Shown piece after piece: positions 1-8,099 of a stretch of 12,456 bases of DNA. Source of the DNA: Bacillota bacterium (GTDB lineage: Bacteria > Bacillota > Bacilli > Bacillales > Cytobacillaceae); NCBI GenBank assembly GCA_023387295.1, contig JAEWIG010000282.1:1-12456 (forward strand), given 5' to 3'. A model generated the notes under the pieces. It had not been told where the DNA came from. It made no database searches and saw nothing but the letters and a program-made list of their open reading frames with translations. A program made the translations under genes and the position numbers. Every line of letters begins with the position of its first letter. Position 1 is the first letter of the stretch.

Positions 1-124
1 GGGGACTGAAAGATATGTCGCTAATCTATGAGCGTAGATACTTAATGGATTGAACCGCCGTATACGAGACCCGTACGTACGGTGGTGTGAGAGGTCGGGA
101 GAAAATTACTCCCTCCTACTCAAT
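1..124 (+). mobile_element. Group II intron, 3' end (domains V and VI), cut by window edge
   Basis: The sequence shows a typical domain V hairpin at about 52-86. Arms ACCGCCGTA and TACGGTGGT are complementary around an inner ACG/CGT pairing. Domain VI follows at about 88-121, built from GAG/CTC, GG/CC and GGGAG/CTCCC helices. A118 is unpaired at the position of the branch-point adenosine, and the intron should end about six bases later, near 124. Domain V is the catalytic core of self-splicing group II introns, which move by reverse splicing with an intron-encoded reverse transcriptase. No reverse-transcriptase coding sequence is recognisable in bases 1-51, so it must lie to the left or be absent. 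The intron reads toward the converging aminotransferase gene and ends 14 bases past its stop codon. The domain V/VI call is firm. The structural class and whether the element is complete cannot be judged. Confidence 0.88.
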
Positions 125-138
125 TATTGCTAATGCTG

Positions 139-1296
139 TTATTTCCGTTGTGCAGCCAAAAATACTCCTTGTGCAGCTTTCACGCCAGAACCTGATTCAA
201 AGGAATACGAAAAGTCTTGTAGTCCAGCTTCCATCAAGGAAATGGCCTGAAGGATATCACTTGGGAAGCAATAGCCCATATGGCCGAATCTGAACATCTT
301 TCCTTGAAGAGACCCAAGTCCACCAGCAAAATCGAGATGATATTTCTGTTTTAAGTGACCAACGAATTCGCCGAGATTAAGTCCTTCTGGAGTAAGGATG
401 GCTGTAATGGTCGGAGAAGCAAATTCGTCGTTTGCCAGCAATCCGATATTGAGTGCTTTCATTGCTTCGCGTACCATGTTCTTCATTAGCTCATGTCTAG
501 CAACAGTTTGGGAGAATCCGCCTTCTTCATCGATCATATCGCAAACTGCAGAGAGTCCGTAAATAAGTGTAACGGCTGGCGTATTTGGGGTCATTCCCTT
601 GGCATGCCAGTCACGGTAACTTAATAGATTTAAGTAGTAAGAAGGTGTCTTATTTTCTTCAATGACTTTCCATGCTCTTTCACTTACACTAAGCAAAGCT
701 AGTCCAGGAGGTAGCATCATTGCTTTTTGTGATCCTGTAACTAATATATCAATACCCCATTTATCCATTTCAGCAGGTGCCCCACCAATACAGCTTACAC
801 CATCGACAATAAATAACGCGTCTGTCTCTGTTTGAACGACTTTAGCTAGGTTTTCAATTGGATTGAGAATCCCAGTTGATGTTTCATTGTATGTAGCAAA
901 AACTGCTTTAAGATTTGTTAATGGCTTTAAAAACTCACTTAGTTCTTCTGCTGTGCAAGCTTCGCCCCATTCTTTTTCAAGCTTATGAACGTTAAATCCA
1001 TATTTTTCGCAAATAGAAACGAAATAATCTCCAAATGCTCCAACTGTAATAACAACGACATTTTCTCCAGGAGAGACCGTGTTAACAGCTGCAGCTTCTA
1101 ATGCAGCGGTACCACCAGATGGAAGAAGTAAAATATCTTGAGATGTTCCGAATACAGGCTTAACGCGACTAGTTGTTTTGCGATAGAGTTCAACAAATTC
1201 ATTACTCCGATGGCTAATAATATCGTGGTTCATAGCTAGCTGTACTTTCTTTGGAATAGGCGTAGGTCCAGGATGCCTTAAAATGTTATGGTACAT
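139..1296 (-). CDS. Class V aminotransferase (serine-pyruvate / alanine-glyoxylate type)
   Basis: This is a PLP-dependent fold-type I aminotransferase of 385 residues, the usual length for the alanine/serine-glyoxylate aminotransferase family, and is probably cytosolic. Visible motifs are the N-terminal HPGPTPIP (8-15), PSGGTAALEAA (59-69) in the cofactor phosphate region, NETSTG (137-142), VDGVSC (164-169) with Asp165 expected to contact the pyridine nitrogen, and TGSQKA (187-192) with Lys191 as the Schiff-base lysine. Arg336 in FRFGHMG is the likely substrate-carboxylate residue. I start it at 1296 because TGGAGGGAAA lies just upstream. The in-frame ATG at 1311 sits inside that ribosome binding site and is not used. 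The exact amino donor and acceptor cannot be read from sequence; serine/alanine with glyoxylate or pyruvate is a family expectation. The C-terminus looks complete despite the intron 14 bases downstream. No terminator is left between the stop and the intron. Confidence 0.88.
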   Translation of the reverse strand: MYHNILRHPGPTPIPKKVQLAMNHDIISHRSNEFVELYRKTTSRVKPVFGTSQDILLLPSGGTAALEAAAVNTVSPGENVVVITVGAFGDYFVSICEKYGFNVHKLEKEWGEACTAEELSEFLKPLTNLKAVFATYNETSTGILNPIENLAKVVQTETDALFIVDGVSCIGGAPAEMDKWGIDILVTGSQKAMMLPPGLALLSVSERAWKVIEENKTPSYYLNLLSYRDWHAKGMTPNTPAVTLIYGLSAVCDMIDEEGGFSQTVARHELMKNMVREAMKALNIGLLANDEFASPTITAILTPEGLNLGEFVGHLKQKYHLDFAGGLGSLQGKMFRFGHMGYCFPSDILQAISLMEAGLQDFSYSFESGSGVKAAQGVFLAAQRK

Positions 1297-1484
1297 AAAT
1301 TTTCCCTCCATTATTAATGATCTTAACTGGTAATTTTTTAATATTCTAACTATAATAATAGCATATAAATCGTCATTTTTTGTAGAAATGAACCATAGGG
1401 TGTAAATGATTAAAAGTTGATTTACAGAAGCAATAAAAAAAGCTAGATAAGAACATGATAGAAATAGTATATGGAGTGATTGGT
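1297..1484. promoter_or_regulatory. Divergent intergenic region between aminotransferase and vWA genes
   Basis: This AT-rich spacer must hold both divergent promoters. On the minus strand, TATTATTATAGT near 1345-1356 offers -10-like hexamers for the aminotransferase, but no good -35 is visible. On the plus strand TTGATT (about 1419-1424) is a -35-like hexamer without a convincing -10 at the right distance. I see no operator or riboswitch. Confidence 0.3.
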
Positions 1485-2231
1485 ATGTCTACAATTGATT
1501 TGCAAAAGAAAAGTGTAAAGATTGTCTTGGAAAAGAAGAAATTAACAGAAGTAACTGCGAGAGTAGGTTTAGTACTAGATATCACGGGCTCAATGAGAAC
1601 GTTATACAAGAATGGAACAGTTCAAAAGGTGGTCGAGCGAATTTTGGCGATTGCTTCGCAATTTGATGACGACGGGATGTTGGATGTTTGGGTGTACGAT
1701 AACGAATTTTCAAGATTAAAGCCAGTGTCTGAGCGGGATTTTGAAGGGTATGTGAATCGGATCATTCTGGACAATCATTTAGTCCATAAATTTGGTAGAA
1801 ATGACGAACCACCTGTTATGCGAGATGTCTTAAAAAAGTATCTTGCAGAAGAATCAAGCAATGATCCAGCATACATTGTTTTCATTAATGATGGGGGTTG
1901 TAAGAAAACAATTAAGCCCATTATAAAAGAATCGGCGAAACACCCAGTATTTTGGCAGTTTGTCGGGATCGGTAACGGAAATTTTGATTTCCTAAAGAAA
2001 TTAGACGAGATGGAAGGACGTGTTGTGGATAACGCAAACTTCTTACATATTGAAAACATTGACAAAATCTCAGATGGACAACTATATGATTCACTATTAA
2101 CTGAATTTCCGAGCTGGCTAAGGGAGGCAAGAGATAAAGGGATACTTGAAGTTGAGATGACTGAGCAGGCAATATCTGTGGAGAACCGTCCAAGTAAGCA
2201 GGGTTTTTGGAGTAAGTTATTTAATCGATAA
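1485..2231 (+). CDS. TerF-like von Willebrand factor A domain protein
   Basis: A 248-residue soluble protein with one vWA domain over most of its length. The metal-ion-dependent adhesion site is visible as DITGS (32-36) after the hydrophobic strand VGLVL, in place of the usual DxSxS. Other fitting pieces are VWVYDNEFSRL (68-78), GRNDEPPVMRDVLKKY (104-119) and IVFINDGG (131-138). The arrangement matches the vWA family found at the C-terminus of TerF tellurium-resistance proteins and in stand-alone bacterial relatives, which are thought to act in metal-dependent protein binding at the cytoplasmic membrane. There is no signal peptide or membrane segment. The C-terminus ends in a basic/aromatic stretch, KQGFWSKLFNR. 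I start at 1485 because GGAGTG lies 6-7 bases upstream; the in-frame ATG at 1455 has no ribosome binding site. No TerD-type or tellurite genes are adjacent, so its role is unknown. Family assignment is good, function is not. Confidence 0.8.
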   Translation: MSTIDLQKKSVKIVLEKKKLTEVTARVGLVLDITGSMRTLYKNGTVQKVVERILAIASQFDDDGMLDVWVYDNEFSRLKPVSERDFEGYVNRIILDNHLVHKFGRNDEPPVMRDVLKKYLAEESSNDPAYIVFINDGGCKKTIKPIIKESAKHPVFWQFVGIGNGNFDFLKKLDEMEGRVVDNANFLHIENIDKISDGQLYDSLLTEFPSWLREARDKGILEVEMTEQAISVENRPSKQGFWSKLFNR

Positions 2232-2273
2232 CATATGGTTAGACGTTTTTTACTTGAAAAAGATGGTGACTAG

Positions 2274-2472
2274 ATGGAGATAAAAGGGATAAATCACTTG
2301 TTATTCTCAGTATCAAATTTAGATAATTCGATTGAGTTCTATCAAAATGTTTTTGAAGTCGATTTATTTTACGGATCTTGACGGTCATAAATTTGAATTT
2401 CACACTGGTGATCTGCAGTCTAGGTTGGCCTATTACAAGCAGGAAAAGAGTCATATGGAGTTCAATATTTAA
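2274..2472 (+). pseudogene. fosB: FosB-type metallothiol transferase remnant (internal deletion and frameshift)
   Basis: From ATG 2274 the frame reads MEIKGINHLLFSVSNLDNSI and on to about residue 31, which is the N-terminus of FosB-type fosfomycin-modifying enzymes. It then stops at a TGA within five codons. In the next frame, from 2368 to the TAA at 2470-2472, it reads FTDLDGHKFEFHTG followed by LQSRLAYYKQEKSHMEF, the conserved FosB C-terminus. About 75 codons between the halves are missing, and the remaining join is out of frame. FosB is a Mn2+-dependent glyoxalase-fold enzyme that opens fosfomycin with bacillithiol. The first metal His (INH) and the late Glu (KFEFHTG) are still present, but the central metal His and substrate-binding residues lie in the lost segment. 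The gene is therefore dead. Both halves are little changed, which suggests the deletion is fairly recent. The comparison with full-length FosB is from memory of the family, not an alignment run here. Confidence 0.85.
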
Positions 2473-2514
2473 ATATTGAATCCTAAATAAAGATAAAACC
2501 ATAGCGTGGCATAC

Positions 2515-2557
2515 AAGAGCTTATTTTAGGGTATATTTCAAAAAGGCTCTTTTTTTT
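2515..2557 (+). terminator. Rho-independent terminator after the fosB remnant
   Basis: AAGAGC (2515-2520) pairs with GCTCTT (2546-2551). The stem is extended by T·G, T-A and, past one mismatch, further T-A pairs, and an uninterrupted T-run follows to 2557. The loop is long, so strength is uncertain. It would end transcripts coming from the vWA gene or the old fosB gene and insulate the pump gene downstream. Confidence 0.55.
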
Positions 2558-2720
2558 GCATTTATTTAAGAAAGAGGAAAATCGCAGGAAATATCGAAAT
2601 TTGTATAATAGTGTTGAAATATTTTCCATATCCTATAACTTTAAATTGATTTTTTTATTAATGAGTCTGTAAGTTATTTCAGCTGTTTTCTAACACAATA
2701 TTTTAGAAAGAAGTGAAGAC

Positions 2721-5378
2721 ATGAATAAACAGCAATTATTGTCCGAGCTAAATACAAATGAAAAGGTAGGTCTAACTAGACAAGAGGCCTCTGAAAGATT
2801 AGCTAAGTATGGACCGAATAGTTTTGTCGAAAGTAAACCGCCTTCTTTACTCGTTCTAATTTGGCGGCAAATAAACAGCATATTAATCTATATATTAATT
2901 GGAGCGGCTGTCATCTCTGCGATCGTTGGCGAATATAGCGATTCCGTTATTATAGGAATTGTCATTATATTAAATGCTGTTATTGGAGTCATACAAGAGA
3001 CAAAAGCTGAAAAAGCCTTACAGGAACTGAAGAAAATGTCTACTCCGAAAGCGATGGTAAAACGAGATGGGGTTTTTCAGGAGATTCCTTCCGAAAATGT
3101 CGTTGTAGGAGATATCGTTATTCTTGATGCTGGGCGATTTGTTCCTGCCGATTTAAGGATAATTGAAACGGCTAATTTAAAAATAGAAGAATCGTCTCTA
3201 ACAGGTGAATCAATCGCAGTTGACAAAGATGCGAATATTGAGATTGAGGAAGATGCTCCACTGGGCGATCAAAAAAACATGGCGTTTATGTCAACGCTCG
3301 CTACATACGGAAGAGGAATGGGAGTCGTTGTCCGTACAGGAATGAATACGGAAATCGGAAAAATTGCCAAAATGCTCGGGAATCAGGAAAAAGAAATGAC
3401 ACCTCTTCAGAAAAAGCTAGATGAACTGGGGAAAATGCTTGGCATTCTCGCGATTGTTATTTCGGCAGTTATATTTTTGGTAGGATTTCTTCAAGGTCGA
3501 GAAGTATTAGATATGTTCTTAATTGCAGTCAGTTTAGCTGTCGCTGCGATTCCTGAAGGACTCCCGGCTATCGTTACAATTGTTCTAGCTCTAGGTGTTC
3601 AACGAATGATAAAGCAAAATGCGGTTATCCGTAAGCTGCCAGCAGTTGAGACACTTGGAGCGGTTAGTGTTATTTGTTCAGATAAAACAGGTACATTGAC
3701 ACAAAACAAAATGACGGTAACCAATACATTTACTAATGACACCTATTCACAATTAGCCGCAATTTCTCTCGATAATCCCACAACAAATAGATTTGTCCAT
3801 GCGATCACTTTATGTAACGACGCAACTGTAGAAGAGGACAAAAGAACAGGTGATCCAACGGAAATAGCGCTCGTTGAAGCAGCCATGCTCTTAGGGCTAA
3901 CAAAAAAACAAGCTGAAGCTGATTATCCACGGGTGGATGAACGCCCTTTTGATTCCGATCGGAAAATGATGTCAACGGTTCATCAAGTGGATGACGGATA
4001 TCTTGTGTTTGTAAAAGGTGCTTTAGAGAGTGTTTTGCCAGAGCTGACTCACTATGAAAAGAATGGTGAAAGAAAAGCCTTTACCGAAGAAAATCGTGAA
4101 ACCATAATGGAACAAGCAAATGTTATGTCTAGTAAGGCTTTACGGGTTTTAGCTGTTGCTTATAAAAAAGTAGCAAAAAAGGAAGAGCTTGAAGGAGATA
4201 TTGAAAATGAATTAGTGTTCCTTGGCTTGACGGGTATGATTGATCCACCTAGGGAAGAAGTGAAGGATTCGATTGACCGTTGTAAATTAGCTGGCATTCG
4301 TGTTGTGATGATTACAGGTGATCATCAACAAACAGCCTTAGCTATTGCGAAGGAATTGCATATTGCAGAGCATGAAAATGAAACGATGACTGGTAAAGAG
4401 TTGAATCTTATTAGTGATGAAGAACTCGAGAAGAAGGTAGATTCTATTCGAGTATTCGCCCGAGTATCACCAGAGCATAAAGTGAAAATTGTTCAGGCAT
4501 TAAAAAATCGTGGAAAAATTGTTTCGATGACGGGTGATGGGGTAAACGATGCACCGTCATTAAAGCAGGCTGACGTAGGTGTTGCAATGGGGATTACGGG
4601 GACAGATGTTGCTAAGGGTGCAGCAGATGTCGTATTAACGGATGATAATTTCCGAACGATAACAGCTGCGATTGAAGAAGGAAGAAATATTTATAAAAAT
4701 ATTAAAAAATCAGTTTTATTCTTGCTGTCCTGTAATTTAGGGGAAATTGTCGCTCTCTTTATCGGTATTTTAATGGGCTGGCCGGCTCCTCTCTCTGCTG
4801 TCCATATCCTCTGGGTGAACTTAATTACCGATACCTTGCCGGCGATTTCATTAGGGGTAGATCCTGAGGATCCAGATGTCATGAAGGAACAGCCACGTGA
4901 TGCAAAGGAAAAGATTTTTTCGAGAAATGATATCGTGTATAGCCTATTTAATGGATTAATAATTGGTTTACTAACCTTATTCGCTTTCATGGAAGGATTA
5001 AAAGTGTACACAGGGGCTGATTCTCTTTTTACGATGGATTTAAAGCATATTAGTGATGAGGCGCTCGTTCATGCCCAAACAATGGCTTTTATTACCCTTA
5101 GCGTATCACAGCTATTCCATTCCATTAACTTAAGAAGTAGTGTAAAATCCATTTTTCAAGTTGGACTTTTCTCAAACAAATATTTGATTTGGGCAATTGT
5201 AATAGGTATTGCTATTCAGGCAACGATTGTCAATGTTCCATTATTTAGTGGTTGGTTTGATATTCGTGCATTAGCATGGCAGGATTGGCTATTTGTAATA
5301 AGCATATCCACTATTCCGGTTATTGTTAATGAGATTGTGAAGATATTTAGACGAAGCTCTATGATGAAAAATGCCTAA
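2721..5378 (+). CDS. P-type (P2A) cation-transporting ATPase, probably Ca2+
   Basis: An 885-residue pump of SERCA/LMCA1-type architecture in the cytoplasmic membrane, likely exporting Ca2+ from the cytosol. In order: N-terminal cation-ATPase domain, membrane helices 1-2 (about 45-92), actuator domain with TGES (161-164), helices 3-4 with PEGLP (278-282), phosphorylation motif DKTGTLT with Asp321, nucleotide-binding KGA (432-434), DPPR (508-511), hinge TGDGVNDAP (604-612), and helices 5-10 (about 662-875). Cation-site residues include Glu279 in helix 4, Asn672 and Glu675 in helix 5, and Asn700 and Asp704 in helix 6. In helix 8, Gln797 replaces the Glu of SERCA, so the stoichiometry may differ. 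The start at 2721 is preceded by AAGAAGTGA, a weak ribosome binding site. It is monocistronic: terminators lie on both sides. Ca2+ over Mn2+ is inferred from family and site residues. It is not a close match to what I remember of B. subtilis YloB, so I give no symbol. Confidence 0.9.
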   Translation: MNKQQLLSELNTNEKVGLTRQEASERLAKYGPNSFVESKPPSLLVLIWRQINSILIYILIGAAVISAIVGEYSDSVIIGIVIILNAVIGVIQETKAEKALQELKKMSTPKAMVKRDGVFQEIPSENVVVGDIVILDAGRFVPADLRIIETANLKIEESSLTGESIAVDKDANIEIEEDAPLGDQKNMAFMSTLATYGRGMGVVVRTGMNTEIGKIAKMLGNQEKEMTPLQKKLDELGKMLGILAIVISAVIFLVGFLQGREVLDMFLIAVSLAVAAIPEGLPAIVTIVLALGVQRMIKQNAVIRKLPAVETLGAVSVICSDKTGTLTQNKMTVTNTFTNDTYSQLAAISLDNPTTNRFVHAITLCNDATVEEDKRTGDPTEIALVEAAMLLGLTKKQAEADYPRVDERPFDSDRKMMSTVHQVDDGYLVFVKGALESVLPELTHYEKNGERKAFTEENRETIMEQANVMSSKALRVLAVAYKKVAKKEELEGDIENELVFLGLTGMIDPPREEVKDSIDRCKLAGIRVVMITGDHQQTALAIAKELHIAEHENETMTGKELNLISDEELEKKVDSIRVFARVSPEHKVKIVQALKNRGKIVSMTGDGVNDAPSLKQADVGVAMGITGTDVAKGAADVVLTDDNFRTITAAIEEGRNIYKNIKKSVLFLLSCNLGEIVALFIGILMGWPAPLSAVHILWVNLITDTLPAISLGVDPEDPDVMKEQPRDAKEKIFSRNDIVYSLFNGLIIGLLTLFAFMEGLKVYTGADSLFTMDLKHISDEALVHAQTMAFITLSVSQLFHSINLRSSVKSIFQVGLFSNKYLIWAIVIGIAIQATIVNVPLFSGWFDIRALAWQDWLFVISISTIPVIVNEIVKIFRRSSMMKNA

Positions 5379-5638
5379 CGACTAAATAAATAGATGATCG
5401 TGCAAATAATCCACAAATCGTGAAAAAATGTGGAGGAACGTGCAAATAATCCACAAACAGTGAATAAATATGGGGAAACGTGCAAATAATCCACAAATCA
5501 TGAAAAAATGTGGAGGAACGTGTAAATAATCCACAAATTGTGCACAAATGTGGAGGAGCGAGCAAATAATCCACAAATCGTGAATATATTTGGAGAATCG
5601 CGCATAAACCTCACAAATCGCACATACATGTAGAAAAT
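5379..5638. repeat. Tandem array of 40-bp repeats (six units, plus a decayed half-unit)
   Basis: Six consecutive 40-bp units begin at 5399, 5439, 5479, 5519, 5559 and 5599. Each starts with a version of CGTGCAAATA. Units 1-5 share the identical 14-mer AAATAATCCACAAA. Unit 6 is diverged, and 5379-5398 looks like a decayed half-unit in phase, starting right after the pump's stop codon. Each unit splits into two 20-bp halves that both open with CGTG followed by A-rich sequence, so the basic period is 20 bp. The core TAATCCACA differs from the DnaA-box consensus TTATCCACA at one base. Apparent minus-strand reading frames here are by-products of the repeat. Function is unknown. A related array lies at 8100-8260. 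Confidence 0.9.
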
Positions 5639-5652
5639 CTTTCATATAACGG

Positions 5653-5699
5653 AAAAAAGCGTCTTGCTCCAAAGAAAATGGAGAGTAGACGCTTTTTTT
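5653..5699. terminator. Bidirectional terminator between pump and helD-like gene
   Basis: AAAAAAGCGTCT (5653-5664) pairs with AGACGCTTTTTT (5687-5698), and CTCCA pairs with TGGAG in an inner helix. A-run and T-run flank the stem, so it works in both directions. It serves the plus-strand pump transcript reading through the repeat array and the minus-strand helD-like gene whose stop is at 5712. Confidence 0.88.
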
Positions 5700-5711
5700 G
5701 AAATAAGTCAG

Positions 5712-7976
5712 TTAAATAATGAAATCCTCTTTCCTTAATCCGTAGAAATAAAGCCGATGCAATGGTCTTGTCATTGCGACATAAAGCAGCTTAATATCGA
5801 GCTCGGACTCTTTGGAAAATACCTCATCCATTGAGACAATGAGGACGGCATCGAATTCTAGACCTTTTGATAAATAGCTAGGCGCAATGACAATTTCGTC
5901 CTTAGGGATTTTTTCTTGTTCTTCAAGGAGCTTAATAGGTGCTTTTGAATGTTTACGAAAGAGTGAATAAAGCAGCTCGCAATCCTTCATCGTTTTACCG
6001 ATAATCGCAAAGGTTTTATAGTTTTCTTTCTTTAGGGTTTCCAGCTGATTTTCAATTTGCTGAATAAACGCTTTGCCTTCTTTTCTTTTAATAAAAATGG
6101 GACTTTCCCCATGACGTACAACAGGCTCCACCTTCGGAAAAGAGTAAGGGAGAAGCTGCAACAATTGATTTGCTTGTTCCATAATTTCAACGGTTGTTCG
6201 ATAGCTTTTCTGTAGCTCCGCATAGGTAGCACGAGGGAAAATATCTTCTAATACCTTGTCCCATGTTGTTAGACCGCGATAAGAATGAATTCCTTGAGCT
6301 AAATCGCCAACAAGTGTAAACATGTCTGTATCCAGTGCTTTTTTCAATGATAAAAGCTCCATAAAGCTATAATCCTGTGCTTCGTCGATGACTATGTTTT
6401 TCGCTTTTAATTCCTTCTCAATGCCAAACAAATCTACTTGTAAAAATAATAATAGGGCCAAGTCTTCTCTTTCAAATTGTTTTTCTCGAAAAAGAGATTG
6501 CTGATAAGAGCATAAGACAGCGGCTTCTTCTTCAGATAATTTCCCGTTTGACCAATGACAAAGCTTTTTCGGATTAGCAAAAAGCTCTTCATAATATTGA
6601 ATTAAAGTCTTCTTCGGGAATTGCCTCATATAAGCAGGCACAGCATTTCGAATGGCTTTATTCATCTCAGCTAGTCGAGCTTTTTTCTTATCAAGCGCTT
6701 CGGAAACATAATGTCTTCGTTTTTCAATATCTTTTCCGTGATTAAGTGCGCGTTCAATTCGCTCATCATAAAAGGTTTCGACTTTTCCAATGAGCGTTTT
6801 CTTTTTCTTTGCGAGATCATTTTGAAGAATCGCCTTAAGTTTTTCTACTCTTTTTGCTAGAGGAAGGTAGGTATATTCGTTTTTGAGTAAATGAATAAAT
6901 TTTTTATAGCTGAATAATCGGTATTTATCCACAATGAAATCCTCTTTTGGATAAAAGGTTTTATAAATGCTTTCAATATAATTTGATAATATTTCATTGA
7001 ATATGGCAGAGCCTTTTATTGCGGAAATCCAGGCGGTTTCTTGACTATCCTTCGTCTGCGGACTTTCTAAAAGCTGGACAAGCTTCCGATCATCGCGAAT
7101 AGATAATTTTTGTTTAATACAGTCTAGCACATATTCTTGGAAAGTCGTTTGCTGAACTCGTTCAACACCAAGGTCAGGTAGAGCCTCTGATATATAATCA
7201 ATGAAAAGCCTACTTGGTGCTAGAATCATCAGTTGTTCCGGAACGAAATTTTCCTTGTATTGATAAATAAAATAGCTAATACGATGAAGAGCAATCGTTG
7301 TTTTTCCACTTCCAGCAGCGCCCTGAACAATAATGGGCTTATTCAGATCCGCTCGAATGATCCGATTTTGCTCCTCTTGAATCGTGGAGATGATTTCAGT
7401 TAGGCGATTGCTAGAGCTTTTAGCAAGTGAATCCTGAAGCAACTCATCTGTAGTCGTGAGATCGATATCGCGAATTTCATCAAGCTCACCATGTTCAATC
7501 ATGAACTGCCTTTTTAAGGATAAATAGCCGTCAAAGCTTTCCTCATATGAATCATACTGAACCTCTCCAAGTCTGCCTTCATAGTAAAGATTGGCAATCG
7601 GTGAGCGCCAATCGACAATGATCTGTTCTTGATTTTCCCTCGAATAAAGCGAAGTTTTCCCAATGTACAAAATCTCTTTATCTTGCAGACCATTTCGAAG
7701 AAAATCAATTCTCGCAAAATAAGGTTTACTTCGCGCTCGTTTCAAGCTGTTTAATTCATCCCGAGACATATCGAAAAACGTTGCATTTGTTAAAAGGGAA
7801 ATATAGCTTAAGCTTGATTCACCCCAATCGACATCATGAAAGGCTTCTAGCATGTTTTCTTGAAATTGATCCTTGCTTGTTTCAGCTGTTTTAATGACGG
7901 CATCTAAATACTTTTTCGTGAAATCTAATCTTTGAATTTCTTGTTGAAAATCCGGATGCTGTTGTTGAGATGACAT
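5712..7976 (-). CDS. helD: HelD-like RNA polymerase recycling ATPase (UvrD/Rep superfamily 1)
   Basis: A 754-residue superfamily 1 ATPase. HelD proteins of Gram-positive bacteria bind stalled or post-termination RNA polymerase, enter its channels with an N-terminal coiled-coil arm and release nucleic acid using ATP. The N-terminus (about 10-45) is helical and coiled-coil-like. The typical YFARIDF (86-92), IYIGK-like LYIGKTSL (103-110) and VDWRSPIANLYYE (121-133) block follows. Walker A is GAAGSGKTT (219-227), Walker B is DEAQD (531-535), and later helicase motifs are SYRTT (591-595), SKGLEFDAV (703-711) and YVAMTRP (732-738). A charged region around 375-445 probably forms the second arm. Length is close to B. 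subtilis HelD (about 774). I start at 7976 because GGAAGGA lies 9 bases upstream; the ATG at 7994 overlaps this region and has no ribosome binding site. A weak minus-strand promoter (TTGCAT at 8072-8077, GATAAT at 8051-8056) is possible. Paralogue identity is not certain. Confidence 0.85.
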   Translation of the reverse strand: MSSQQQHPDFQQEIQRLDFTKKYLDAVIKTAETSKDQFQENMLEAFHDVDWGESSLSYISLLTNATFFDMSRDELNSLKRARSKPYFARIDFLRNGLQDKEILYIGKTSLYSRENQEQIIVDWRSPIANLYYEGRLGEVQYDSYEESFDGYLSLKRQFMIEHGELDEIRDIDLTTTDELLQDSLAKSSSNRLTEIISTIQEEQNRIIRADLNKPIIVQGAAGSGKTTIALHRISYFIYQYKENFVPEQLMILAPSRLFIDYISEALPDLGVERVQQTTFQEYVLDCIKQKLSIRDDRKLVQLLESPQTKDSQETAWISAIKGSAIFNEILSNYIESIYKTFYPKEDFIVDKYRLFSYKKFIHLLKNEYTYLPLAKRVEKLKAILQNDLAKKKKTLIGKVETFYDERIERALNHGKDIEKRRHYVSEALDKKKARLAEMNKAIRNAVPAYMRQFPKKTLIQYYEELFANPKKLCHWSNGKLSEEEAAVLCSYQQSLFREKQFEREDLALLLFLQVDLFGIEKELKAKNIVIDEAQDYSFMELLSLKKALDTDMFTLVGDLAQGIHSYRGLTTWDKVLEDIFPRATYAELQKSYRTTVEIMEQANQLLQLLPYSFPKVEPVVRHGESPIFIKRKEGKAFIQQIENQLETLKKENYKTFAIIGKTMKDCELLYSLFRKHSKAPIKLLEEQEKIPKDEIVIAPSYLSKGLEFDAVLIVSMDEVFSKESELDIKLLYVAMTRPLHRLYFYGLRKEDFII

Positions 7977-8099
7977 AACTTCGTTTCCTTCCATTTCATT
8001 TTCAGCCGCAATGTGGAAGTACTATGGAGCGTGAGTGAGAAGGGATTTATATTATCAGAAAAATTAGGCGTATGCAATAGATAACTCAGTGTAGGCAAA

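Noticed and set aside
87..293. 68-codon plus-strand frame
   Set aside because: It spans the intron 3' boundary and runs antisense through the aminotransferase gene, with no family resemblance.
2239..2502. 87-codon minus-strand frame
   Set aside because: It is the antisense shadow of the fosB remnant, which is clearly recognisable on the plus strand.
5399..5638. CRISPR array
   Set aside because: The units are directly adjacent and diverge throughout. There are no unique spacers of constant length and no cas genes nearby.
5399..5638. Selected hairpin (CCACA with TGTGG) in each 40-bp unit
   Set aside because: The right arm changes to TATGG, TTTGG or TGTAG in units 2, 5 and 6 without matching changes in the left arm in units 2 and 5, so base pairing is not maintained.
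5359..5672. Two overlapping minus-strand open frames with periodic Cys/Trp/His-rich peptides
   Set aside because: They arise from translating the 40-bp repeat, which cycles through three frames. Neither has a ribosome binding site, and one overlaps the pump's stop.
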